Source: Solen grandis | Lineage: Eukaryota; Mollusca; Bivalvia; Adapedonta; Solenidae | Reading direction: 5' to 3' | Assembly: GCA_021229015.1 (NCBI GenBank) | Contig: CM037780.1 | Span: forward strand, 63,297,323-63,361,322 | DNA length: 64,000 bases | In this document: piece after piece, positions 23,055 through 33,990 of the stretch | Position numbering within the stretch: the first letter of the stretch is position 1 | Layout: each line of letters opens with the position of its first letter | Notes under the pieces: generated by a model | Seen by the model: only the letters and a program-made list of their open reading frames with translations | The model's database searches: none | Told to the model about the DNA's origin: nothing | Translations under genes and position numbers: made by a program

Positions 23055-24349
23055 ACCACCTAATATATCTAATGTCTGAAAATCTAGCACAAACACCAAT
23101 ATGTCACCTTGGTTTAACTCTATTTTTTGTTTTCTTACTCTTTTGTTATTTTTTTGTTTTCTTACTCTTTTTGGTATGAAATTGCGTAATTGTGTGCCCA
23201 AAGTATTATGAAATAATGTCTAAAGTTTTTATTTATCAAGTTCTGTTCTATCATCCTACCAGTCATTATGCAAAACAATGATGATTTTTTTTCTTTTTTC
23301 CTCTCACAAACATTCGAAAAAAAATGACCTAGACACATATGTTATACAGCCATACTTTTCGAAATAAGGCCCGTTTTCTTGACGACAAAAATGCTGTAGG
23401 ATGTAATGAATATTGATGTTATAGTTAGCTGTGATTTGCCATTAATTCTATACTGTATCTGTCTCTCGCCATCTCGGGACAATCTCTACTGAAAAAAAAA
23501 GGTTCTGCAGGCATAAACAAAATCAGACATGGCCCCTGACACAAGAACGAATGTTTGCAATCAAACATGTAGACTAATGCTATTTCTGTGGCATCTACAA
23601 GCGATATATGACAATCAAATGCAGACAGTGCCATGGAGTGCAGGTATTAAGTCATAACTCCATGAAATTGATAAATCAGTCATGACAGAACTTGGGTATT
23701 ATTAAGTTTGATTGCCCTTTAGATGAAACAAAGAGCTATAAATAAGGCAGCTATCATGTCCTTTAACTGAGTCAAATGTTCTACAAGAAAACGGTATGGG
23801 TTTATGACATATCTAGTGCTGGCAGCTATATTTTGATCGGGCTTGTATATATTTTATTTCAAAAATAGTATTAAATCACGATAATCATAATTGTATAAAA
23901 ACTGAGAATATGATATTCATGTATAAATTGATTCAATAACGTAAAGGCAGACTTTTTGAGATAATTTAATTCTTGTTTGTTTCTGTAATTCATGTATAGT
24001 TATTGCAATAAATATTGGCTGAGGATTTTCACAAATGTTAAACTTTACATTACTAAAGCTTGGAATTATATCAATTTGCACCGAAACGGCTATTCACTCA
24101 TCCTCGGATGGCCCATGGCTGCTGATTAGTAAATGAATGGAGAGAAACGGAAGAAATTGACCGTGGGTATCTGACGATGTTATTCACAGTGTAATGTATA
24201 AGAAGCATTTGAATAAAATGAACTTGTTTAATTGTTTAAAGGGCTTACAGTGTTTCATTTGTGTAAGGCCTCATCATACCGATATCTCTCCGCAGACTGT
24301 TATAATGCATAAAACTATGCACAGACAAATACTAGAACTTGAACTTATA
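23055..24349. other. No gene seen; T-rich stretches
   Basis: Contains a short duplication of 'ttgttttcttactctttt' (about 23125-23175). A minus-strand 69-codon frame at 23425-23634 is not recognised. Confidence 0.45.
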
Positions 24350-24525
24350 TGAGGCAGATCCGAAGGTTGTGGGTTCTGCTGTGGAGCGAGAGTTTTTCAT
24401 GACTTTCCCAGGCACAAAGTACTGATCCAACCTAGGAACCCTTGAAGGGAATTAGTATAAGTTGTAAGAGCTCATTTCCCAACCGACGTAAAATGAATAA
24501 GTTTTAATCACAGTAATTCGGCCAT
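24350..24525 (+). mobile_element. SINE-like repeat with B-box-like head
   Basis: 'ggttgtgggttctgctgtgg' (24365-24384) resembles a degenerate B box. 'ggcacaaagtactgatccaa', 'cctaggaaccc' and 'aagagctcatttcccaaccg' followed by 'acgtaaaatgaataa' match my memory of a bivalve SINE 3' part. Confidence 0.45.
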
Positions 24526-25278
24526 ACACTATACACATAACTATAAACTTGTTTTATAAAGACAAGAGATAAGACAACAGGCAACGCCCAAAGTAATATC
24601 TTAAATAGAGGTAAAACGATGTTAAATACGTAATCAAGTCGCAATTGTATGGACCTACATTAAATCTTCTTAGAATGAATACGCATCAAGGAGATGATTT
24701 ATGAATAAAAAATGGAAATGATCATTAAAATAGCAATTCTGGCCAATATTCATTATTTCATAAATTTTAAATGAATTAAAATAACTTTATAGAATACTTC
24801 CATTTCTAATTATTTCCACGTTATTAAGTATTACACCTGGGTGCAATTTCACAGACGACGTTGCATGGTTGTTAACTATATTTCATAGTTCATCAATTGT
24901 ATTTTCCACTAGAAATAATTTACGTTGTACATTAGTAAATTTGAATATCAACTGGAAAAGCAACGCTTGAACAAATATTTGGTTAACTCATATCTATTGA
25001 ACGTTGCCAATCATACCGTGTATTGTGCGGAAAATGATGTCATTGGAAACTGAAGATTCATGCCATACATTAAGTATATAATTGCATGTACTTTTTCATT
25101 TTGATAAAATGTATACACATTCAACCGTGTAATTTAGTGGATCCGTTTCGCTTATTTGATTTAAAGTCACTTATTCATATCCCTTTCTGCATTCTTGGGA
25201 ACCGATGACGAGGAGTATATGATGTAAGCCACAAGGAGATCTGTGGAACAAAGTATCATTGTGGTCCTTCCTTTTTTT

Positions 25279-25313
<35 letters not shown>

Positions 25314-25775
25314 AGCTTTCGAAAGCTCTGGTCAACACCGACACTGTTAACCATTTTTGTTCTTGTATAAATAGTTAAGTTAACCCGTGCGAGGAAAATA
25401 TCGATGCTTTGAATGCCTGAAGTAAAGGTTTATTCCTTTCAGGAGTATCAACTTACTTTTTATTCGCAATCCAAAACTTAAAATTGGAAACAACCACTAT
25501 TAATAAAAACAATGGTTGTGACGATCATATAGTCATTAAAAACGGTGATCAAAATTTTCGTTTTGAAACAAAGATGTTTTAATTATGAAGAAAAGACTCA
25601 CTAATGCTCTAAATTTCGCCTCGACACCCCGTCGGCCTCACTTTAGGGGACACGACCGCGAAAAGTGTGTGGTGTGTGTGGAGGGGAGGGTAAACAAAAG
25701 TCTTAAATTTCATTTTTATAATAAAAAAAAGTTGCTTATAAACTGTTGAAAGTATACTTATTTAAAATCTAGGTG
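24526..25775. other. No gene seen; poly-T and GC-rich pocket
   Basis: A T31 run at 25281-25311 is followed by 'gcagctttcgaaagctctgg', which could be read as a very strong 3' splice site but leads into no sustained frame. Bases 25618-25690 are GC/GT-rich ('gtgtgtggtgtgtgtggagg') with no assignable function. Confidence 0.4.
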
Positions 25776-25961
25776 TCAAGTTTTCAGACCTTCTCTGAAC
25801 AAGTATACAATATTTAATACACAATCTTCCTCGTAATTAATAACGCTAAAGCAAGCACGCCCTTGCCGTGTACTGCTCGACCTTCCTACCAAATAGTCCT
25901 CGGTGACGTCGTACATATCGGACACGTGACCTTTTAGAATTAATGGACCCATTTCATGCAA
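25776..25961 (-). other. Unassigned 61-codon open frame, coding-like composition
   Basis: The frame has a balanced mix of charged and hydrophobic residues (for instance DMYDVTEDYLVGRSSS, then RQGRACFSVINYEED) and locally higher GC than its flanks. A donor-like 'ttggtaggaa' lies inside the frame. No family recognised; it could be one exon of an unseen gene or chance. Confidence 0.22.
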
Positions 25962-26258
25962 TTGGATATAATGTTACGTTGTCTTTTGTAATACTAGCAT
26001 AGTGCACGTTATAATCGGAAATCCGCTGGCATTTTTATGTGACATCGCTCATTATGGCACTGTCTAATGAAGCAATATAAAATAATGGAATAAAAAAGGT
26101 GTAAAATTTGAATGAGACGTCAAATCGATATTGTATTTTTACAAGAAGACGATTACATTCACATTTAAGCACGTACTCTGCACAAATAAATAATTATGAT
26201 GATACCCAAAATAATGATTTATTAGAAAATGAAAGTGCCGGCTAATATTGGCAGCGGG

Positions 26259-27033
26259 TAACCTTCAAAGAGAATGAGAAACATTATAACAAAAGACAAG
26301 GCAATTAGTCAATGTGAATTTTCTCCAGTGGATGGATATCCTTCTTTCTTATCCACTACAGAAGTGTCAGACAAAACTTGTCAACAAATGGTCACCAGTT
26401 ATTCAAAGATGATTCAAAGCGACACATCGGCCGCCAAAAGTGCTAAAACATTTTTTCACAGAGCCAAGAATCTTAAGCAAAAGTCTGCCTGAATAAGACA
26501 AACTAAAGGCAGAAGGTCCCATTTGGGAATATAAACAATGGCAAACAACATTTATTAAGGGACGACGGAAGAAACACAGCCTTCTTATTCTAGTTTGCGG
26601 TTTATGGAAAACCACTAAGGGGATTATTTGGTAATTTCAAGCTTGTTAAAAGGGCCAATAAACAAAACCCATTCGGTGACACATAAATGGAAAAGTGAGA
26701 CAAAAGCCAAACAAGGTGTCGACCACTTAGTATGAAGGATAACACTTGCGGTGAGTTTGACTTCATCGAAGAGTCGGAAGTCCCTTGGGACTTCTACATG
26801 ATTGTTTATGTCAATATGGGAAGAAGCACTGAGTATGTGACACGAGTGAAAGGCCAAATTCCCCTATTGGTGGATGCTTTCTGATAATGATAATTATATC
26901 ACGTTGCACTAACAAATATCTTTTTCAGAAATGGCATCATTGTTTGCAACCCGTTGACAGACAAAGGCGTATTCTTCTTGATGGTGCAGACAAGCGCAAG
27001 CAAAGAGCTTCTGAATATTATTTTGAATTATGA
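26259..27033 (+). pseudogene. Possible decayed coding sequence spread over several frames
   Basis: Four plus-strand open pieces follow each other with frame changes: 26274-26492 (72 codons), a second near 26500-26630 reading like DKLKAEGPIWEYKQW and ending in IIW, a third open from 26699 to 26884 (61 codons, containing EFDFIEESEVPWDFYM), and a fourth from 26887 to 27033 (48 codons, containing QPVDRQRRILLDGADK). Composition is protein-like, and local GC is higher than the surroundings. I cannot name a family. Either a dead transposon/host gene or a chance run. Confidence 0.28.
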
Positions 27034-28171
27034 ATGTGCGGGTTTGGGTTGAACATATGCAAATAAGAAGGGCGACGTGATATTACGGGTACTGAATCGT
27101 TGCACGGCGTCCGTCAAGAGTTTCCCTCAAACATCATGTCGCTGAAAATGATTTTTTTTAAAAAACTATTCCTTCATCATAAGAAAAACGAGCCACAAAG
27201 ATGAGCTACCGGCATGACCATCCCATACATGTTGTTTCGACAAAAATATGGCGGTCAGTGAGATGATACCGTTATTTTGCCCCGTATATCCATATCACAC
27301 TTTTTTTGCAACTAACTTTCACTCAAATATAATTTCATATGCATACAGATGTACAAAAGAATTGTCATCTAGGAATATTAGTGATCGAACTAAATTCAAA
27401 AAGATTTGGCAGATAAGTATGGTGCTCCCATATCAAAATTGATCGAACACACGGAGTGATTAAAACCATATTTAGAATAACCTTTCATAAAGGATAAATA
27501 AAGTGAATCTCTATTGACATCAGATGTTATTAGTAGAATAATGTTCCATGGCATTCACTCGAGAATAAAATATGTTTTTATCCCTTTGTTGAAATGAGAC
27601 ATGTAGATTATATTAAGATTTACAGCAGATCTGATAAAGTAAGCAAACGCAATGTCATTTTAGTTGTGTGTAACGAAGTCACTCACAACTAAAGTACCTA
27701 CATTCTGAGGGTCTGTTTCTCTACATTTCAAACCAAATAGCCTTTCAATTTTGTACGAATGACAGAACGATTGAACAGAATTCTACAATACAGATATGCT
27801 GAGATTCAGCCAAAGTAGTGAAAACTCAATTTTGAGTAAAAAGATTTTAGATATTTACGGGACACAGTAATTGTATGTTATATAAAGTACAGAGGAATTA
27901 TTTCCCTAGGATGTTACGGAACTCACTTTACCACGCGGAGTAGTATAGTTTCTTTCGAATGGTGGCTCATGCCTGAATATGGATGGTGGATGTGCAGGGT
28001 TAGTTAGTTGTGTTTCAATGGTCCATATAGATAGCTTGAATTACGATAAAAATCCGTATAACCTCCTTAAAACGATATCTAGCTTTCTCAGATACATCAG
28101 AGATATCTCCAGGGGTTATTTGTTGCTCTATAGAATGGCTAATACAGGTGTATATCTGCTATCCGAAGTAA
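27034..28171. other. No gene seen
   Basis: AT-rich. Short frames at 27248-27442 and 27979-28185 are unassigned. No repeats beyond the direct repeat that starts at 28172. Confidence 0.4.
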
Positions 28172-28272
28172 CTAAAACACAGTAGGGAGCCGCCGATTTG
28201 CATCTATAAATAGAAATATGTCGTCTCTCAGTAGTACAAATCAAAGCGCTAAAACACAGTAGGGAGCCGCCG
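28172..28272 (+). promoter_or_regulatory. 24-bp direct repeats flanking a TATA/Inr-like core
   Basis: A perfect 24-bp repeat (it begins CTAAAACACAGTAGGGAGCC and ends in GCCG) occurs at 28172-28195 and 28249-28272. Between the copies lie TATAAA at 28205-28210 and an initiator-like TCAGT whose A is at 28230, 25 bp downstream. This could be a core promoter or a small duplicated/inserted module; no transcript can be shown. Confidence 0.3.
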
Positions 28273-28746
28273 TCTCATTTAAAATAAGTTTAAACGAATG
28301 TCAACTTTTCGCACAATGCCAATAACCCCGCTTTAAATTTTCATTAACATGGTCATTGATGAACCCCACCATTTGTATAAAACTCCTGTTTACCAATTAG
28401 CACATTCCCAAACTCTTACTCTTTCTATATTTCTAAAGCCTTCAATGAACAATCGTTTTATTATTTTTATATAAGTTTAATATTTAGAAAAACTAAATTA
28501 CCATGCATATTTGCAGCTTGTCAAACCCTCTTCCATATGAGACACACACAACTTCAGTGCCTTCAGTGCTTTGATTAATAATGCATTTGATAAACTTTTA
28601 TTTAAAAAAAATTATAAAAAATGATTTTTGTTGGTATTTCCTTTTAATTCAATTTTTCATGAAACATTTTGGAAATCATCGGCTTCGCACGTAATTTTTA
28701 AATTTAAATATTGCATGTCTGACTAGGGTTTTCCTTTGTTATATAG

Positions 28747-28803
28747 CGTTAGATGGACCAACTGTAGCTGGGAAGTGTGCAGTAAGGAGACAACATGTCG
28801 ATG
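28747..28803 (+). other. Candidate 57-nt Cys/Trp-rich internal exon
   Basis: 'tttcctttgttatatag' ends at 28746 as a plausible 3' splice site, and ATG|GTATGT gives a good 5' splice site at 28804. The piece between is open in one frame and reads RWTNCSWEVCSKETTCRW-like, with three Cys and two Trp in about 19 residues. Small secreted Cys-rich proteins are often built from such exons, but no partner exon was found in the window. Confidence 0.25.
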
Positions 28804-30846
28804 GTATGTTTTGTTTGTTTGATATGCATATTCTTGAAGGAAATATTTGTCCCATTTTTAATTAAAAAACAATTTAGTAATTTTTTATGGATTATTTTCG
28901 CAACTAAAGATTTCACATACATGTACATAAAAATTTAACTTGAAACATAATTTGAAACAACTTTGAAATTGTTAAAGCACGTCAGTTGAAATAATAATTC
29001 TTCGCAACCACCTAAACAATATCAACACAGATTTTTCTAACCTATAACGATAGACATAAACATCTTTCTTGTCCTTCTTTGATTTCACAATAAATAATTT
29101 TCCATTTTCCCAATTGTTCCCTTGTATATTTTAATAACTACCCGCTCCTTCAGACCTGAAATATAAAAAAAGAAATAAGAAGATAGTACACAAAAGACCC
29201 GAGGCCTCCTGGCCTTTATAAATGTATTACTCTGCAACTAATTGAAATGATACATCACACTTCGAGAAGCCCTGGGTAGGGCAAAACCATCTGCTGCGTC
29301 CCGGCGGTTTGAACTCGGCCCCCCAGGGGAAAAAACAATCAGGAAGAAATAAACAATTTTTGACTCAGTACGCCACAATGGTTTGTTGATTTTCAAGTAA
29401 ATTTAAAATTAATTGATTGATAATAGAGCTCCCAAATGCATTTTACGTGAAAAATACACGAAATCAAATTTAGTTTATTGTATTCCTTTATGTTTTGATT
29501 TCAACATTATAAGTTTTGAATCTAATAAAGAATGGAATAAAGTTTACCCCATCGATGCTCAAAGGTTTTGCTAAATGAATATAGTAATTTGTAATTTTGC
29601 CAAATTTTAAAAGACAACTTAGGTTCATGATCTCACTATAATGTTAAGCACGCGATTGTTAAAAAAAAAAATGGATAAATTAATAAACTTCATTCTGGAA
29701 CTTTGATAGTCCAGTCATATGCTGAACCAAGACAAAGGAACATTGTTCATGACAGCTTATTTTTAAATTACATTGGCTAAAGACTGACGGTGATATATAT
29801 CATTACATTAATGCAAAAACTCAATTACAGAGACACAAGCACACATACATGAACACACACATGCACAAAGTCTTGTATTACTTAACTGACTTATCCATGT
29901 GTGACTTATACCTCACTATTACGGGTTTTTACCTCGATCTTATGTAAAATGTTTGTAATAGCGAGATACATGTAATTCAACATTGAAACTAACCATCATT
30001 CCAGCCCCAACCCTAACGAAAAATAAACGCTACTACAAAAAAAAACCCTAAATGTAACCCCACCCAACCCAAACACTGAAAAACAAAATGAGGTCCACAA
30101 GTGAGATAAACACGCGCGCACGCGCTGAACAAAGGGTTTCCAGGGCTTTCAGATTGTCCGCGGGTTAAGTAATAAAAATATTCTTTATTTTAGGGATAAA
30201 AATATTTGGGAATTTCCATCCTTCCATGTGGTCCTCTTAAGAATAATATAATCAATTGATGATGAAAAGTTTTCGAATAAAATATCCTTGTTGATAAACG
30301 AGATGAAAATTATTCAAAATATCATCAACATAAGGATGTATTTATCAAAAGGTATTATCATTTTTAATTTGTTCTTGCAGAAAAAAATGATTATATGATA
30401 AATTGAAGAATGATTCAAAAAAAAAATATTTAAATTTGGAAAAATATTGAAAAATAGAAGTGTGAATGTTCAAAATAAACCCAATAAATGTAAAAAAAAC
30501 AGAGCAATTTAAAGGGCACGTTAGCGCTAAACATTTATGTTGTCGTAAAAAATTTAAAAATTGGGGTTTAAAGCATATTTAAAGAAAAAAAGACGAAGTG
30601 AGGAGGTGGAAAATCATTTTGTAAACTGTAACTCTTTTAAGAATAAAAAGATTATTCCCAAAAATTAAATACTAGAAAAACATCACTTTGAAAAATTTGG
30701 GGCCCTTTAAGCTTAAAAAGGGAGGGATGATTATTAAAGTTCCAATTATTTCTATTATGTTTTTGGTCCGTTTAGCTGAAAAAAAATTCCATGAAAAAAT
30801 CCCTCCCACAAATGCCCCAAGAAGGCGCTTAAATTAGCGTTTTTTT
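28804..30846. other. AT-rich sequence running into the assembly gap
   Basis: No gene seen. A GC-rich pocket at 29258-29335 (with 'gcggtttgaactcggcc') may be a damaged SINE head. From about 30000 to the gap there are many 5-9-base homopolymers ('aaaaaaaaccc', 'gaaaaaaattcc'), which suggests a low-quality contig end. Confidence 0.4.
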
Positions 30847-30946
30847 NNNNNNNNNNNNNNNNNNNNNNNNNNNNNNNNNNNNNNNNNNNNNNNNNNNNNN
30901 NNNNNNNNNNNNNNNNNNNNNNNNNNNNNNNNNNNNNNNNNNNNNN
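30847..30946. other. Assembly gap (100 N)
   Basis: Exactly 100 unknown bases, the conventional scaffold spacer for a gap of unknown size. The real distance and content are therefore unknown. Confidence 0.99.
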
Positions 30947-31703
30947 CTAATGCAAGAGATATATGATTATTCAAAATATTTTTTTAAAAAAGGAAACGTA
31001 AATGAATTTGCAAGCACTGCAATACATATAAAGCGGCTTTGACACAAGTTTTCAATATAAATATTATCTAATTACACGTGAAAGTATCGAACATGGGTAA
31101 GCACTTATTTGAATGTTAAAACAATTTTTTCGGCGTAGCTGTATAATTTCGATTTCAACACGCATCTTAAACCAATCAAATGTACGCTAACAGCGGTAAA
31201 TAATTCTATGCTGAATAAAAGGACTCCTGTTATTGGTTAACGCATCGTTATGGACTATAAAATTACTGTAAATAAGGGGTGCAGCTTGTATATATCATTC
31301 AGCTTGGTGTTATTACTTTTCTTTTTGATGTAAACATGAAAGTGATTTCAGTAAGTTAAATACAATCCTTTTCCATCAATTGAGGAATGCTACTTTGTGA
31401 AAATGATTTAAAACAACAAAAAAGAATCCACCGTGTTATGACATGAAACCCCTTAATTACTAAGTATATTGAATTCTTCCAGCCTGCCGAGATGCTCTCA
31501 TTGAAAATTAATTCGCCAAAACCAAAACATATATCATAATTGTCATATGCAATAATGATATGAACAAATATCAAACAAGCCTATTTACAGACATAATTTT
31601 TTGTATTACCGTCTATAAATAAGTATATTTTATAGAAAAAATACTGAACTATTTCTAGAGCGTACTAAATTTGTTGTGCGTCGGTCTTCGCGCGCTTTTC
31701 CTC

Positions 31704-31718
31704 GGAATGTTCTAGAAG
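31704..31718. promoter_or_regulatory. Perfect heat-shock-element-like site
   Basis: GGAATGTTCTAGAAG fits the nGAAnnTTCnnGAAn consensus for heat shock factor with three perfect inverted pentamers. It lies in a small GC-richer pocket ('cggtcttcgcgcgc') inside opposing short frames (31676-31930 plus, 31630-31836 minus). The corresponding part of D2 near 41370 does not keep it. No downstream gene is identified, so its function is open. Confidence 0.35.
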
Positions 31719-32456
31719 ACTGGAAATCTCGTTTTTCTTTCATCCTACGCCGAATATCTTTTTTAAAGATATTTCTTGTTTTATTATTAACCGACTCAAC
31801 TTTAACATATCTGGGCGTTATAACTGATATTATCAAATTCTATTTTCCTACAAATGGCTCACTGTCGTACAGATTGTCATTTAAGACACAAAATACCCTT
31901 TCCTTTGATACTCGATTTCTTTCAATTTAGTTAATTTTAAAATTTGATATATGGTAGGACGAAAAATTAAGACGCCACATAATGGGGTTGAATTATCATA
32001 ACAAATTTATGGTTTTCTTTCCTGACCCGTTTCAACAGTCCCTGTGTCATTTACACACCTATGAAAATTCAAATGTGAATTTCAAGCCTCAAATATTTCC
32101 TTTTTTATGATCTTGATATATAATTAATACTGGTATGGAAGTGTTTAGTTTTGACTTCACACACTATTAATTACACCTGAAAATAACAAAATTATTTCTA
32201 TATCATTTAGTATATTATAAAAAAAATGGCTGTCACATGCAAAAAAAGACGAAGAAAAAAAAACGAACGACGTCAAAATTTAATGAATTAAACGTCGCCT
32301 GAAATGTGGTGTTCAACTAAATTTATATCAGCGAAATGTGCAAAGTATATAAGTAAGTATTTACATTGCACATATATTTTTACAGCGATCAGTGTTGTTC
32401 ATTTTACCAGCCAAATAATTGGTAAAATGATATTAGGAACAGCAACATGTTGCAAG

Positions 32457-32560
32457 TTTTTTTTTTTTTTTTTTTTTTTTTTTGGTGTTGTTGTTTTTTG
32501 CTGTTGTTTTTGCTGTTGTTTTTTTTATTTGTGTGTGTTTTGTTGTTGTTGTTTTTTCTT
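32457..32560. repeat. T27 run with (TTG/TTTTTG)n low complexity
   Basis: T27 at 32457-32483 followed by 'gttgttg' and 'tgctgttg' units. It produces a poly-Phe/Cys frame on the plus strand and a poly-Lys/Asn frame on the minus strand, both meaningless. Confidence 0.9.
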
Positions 32561-32897
32561 TTAAAGATATTACCAATTGCAATTTTCAAAATGATTACGA
32601 TTTGGCTGAATATTGAAGAGCAATAAAAAAGTAAAGTGATGTATTTCCCGTATCCCGTAAACTAAGCTTACCTCCTGAAGTTTTCAGATTGGATGTATGA
32701 AATTTTTGAATAAGATTATATTCGAAATAAAAATTGTGTAACAACTTGATATTTTGAATAGAGCTATTCTTCACATTTCGGTGAATCCATGTTGTTGTGT
32801 TTTTAAAGGGGCCGTGCAAAGCTAATGATTAATCTAAGATTAAGGAGCTTAAAATCACATATATTTTGTTTATATTTGATATAGGTTTTTCAAACAT

Positions 32898-32933
32898 CGC
32901 CACATGACTGATTACTGTCGCAGCGGCGACTGT

Positions 32934-32938
<5 letters not shown>
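32898..32938 (+). mobile_element. Degraded SINE 3' domain
   Basis: 'cgccacatgactgattactg' followed by 'tcgcagcggcgactgtac' resembles the CGCTATATGACTGAAATACT...GCGACGTTAAACC tail of the SINEs at 6109 and 21919. It runs directly into the C20A19 tract, where an intact tail would carry its simple repeat. Confidence 0.4.
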
Positions 32939-32964
<26 letters not shown>

Positions 32965-32973
32965 AAAAAAAAA
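32935..32973. repeat. C20-A19 homopolymer junction
   Basis: Twenty C followed by nineteen A. The length is probably unstable, and the C run is also a typical place for sequencing error. Confidence 0.85.
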
Positions 32974-33038
32974 GAAAAAGATAACTAAAGTCAAATAATT
33001 GATCAAATTACGTAAACAATAATATGAATATAAGGATA

Positions 33039-33205
33039 TACTGTCAAATCAGTTTTAAGCGGTCAGTCAAGGGAACAATAGAAAATGACCGCCTAACAGA
33101 GGGTCAAATATATAACAAAATGCTATAGTTTGGTAATATTAAAATGACCGCTAAATGCAGGTTGACCGTTTAATGCAGATGGCCGCTAATACAGGTCAAA
33201 CGGTA
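33039..33205. mobile_element. MITE of the 'AAGCGGTCA' type, copy in D1
   Basis: The left end TACTGTCAAATCAGTTTTAA plus 'gcggtca' pairs imperfectly with the right end 'tggccgctaatacaggtcaa' plus 'acggta'. Internal words 'aatgaccgc' repeat. A related copy lies at 48389 in D2 at a non-equivalent position. I recall the 'cttaagcggtca' wording from bivalve genomes. No coding capacity. Confidence 0.65.
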
Positions 33206-33509
33206 GATTCATTATGCGTACATTTAATATGGCTTGAATCGAATCTTTCAATGTCTTTTGAAAGACAAAATGCTAAATTTAGTATATATGTTATTTTAGA
33301 TTATAGATTATATACTGCATAGGCATAATGAATATACATATGAAAAAAAAAGTTACGCTGTTTATATCTAATTTCAAAGACCGTTCGATATATCGCCGGT
33401 CGAAAAGTAGAGTTTTCTACATATTCAAAACTTAAATCTTGTTTTAAGTCTAACGAAAAACATCTGTCTAGAAATAATGAACGCAAGCAAACCGTCTGAC
33501 TACATATGT

Positions 33510-33990
33510 ATCTGCATGGACAGATTATTGGCTAGCTCTAAAATGAATACATTCCTGGTGATATTGTACTTGAATAGCACAAAAAGGTCGTATTTCCTGA
33601 TTATGTATATTCTATCGCCGTGACTGTATTTGAATCATTCAACCACGTATATAAAGTGTTGATTTTGTTATTTTTGTGACGTCTGTAGATACATCAGTTT
33701 GCATCATATTATCACGTCGATAACTTGTATGCGACATATGTCTAATTAGAAACACATTGGTGGAGTCACAACATGCACATTATAGTTGAATATAGGGTTT
33801 CCACAGACAGACATCTCATCAGTGTACCAGTGTACTACTTCTGTGTATCGGCTATTCAATTTACATAACAATAGATGTAATTCGATTGAATGTTTTTATA
33901 CGTTACCGACTAGGGATTCAAGCTTCAGACAGTCCAAATTCAAATATATATTAAGTATCACGCAACATTATATCCATGAATTCGATTGAT
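33510..33990 (+). repeat. Best-conserved duplicated block (D1 copy)
   Basis: About 480 bp align closely with 42830-43300, and 33725-33900 also with 52909-53069. It contains TATAAAG at 33650-33656 and an ATG at 33773 opening a 31-codon frame (MHIIVEYRV...). D2 keeps the same spacing with a 69-codon frame. An 8-bp tandem duplication (33821-33836) shifts the D1 frame. Differences between D1 and D2 fall about equally on codon positions 1, 2 and 3, which argues against a conserved protein. Confidence 0.7.

Noticed and set aside
31630..31930. Opposing 68- and 84-codon frames as a gene
   Set aside because: Both strands are open over the same GC-richer pocket, no family match, and the aligned part of D2 has no such frames.
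32304..32589. Phe/Cys-rich (plus) and Lys/Asn-rich (minus) frames
   Set aside because: Translation of a T27 run and TTG low complexity.
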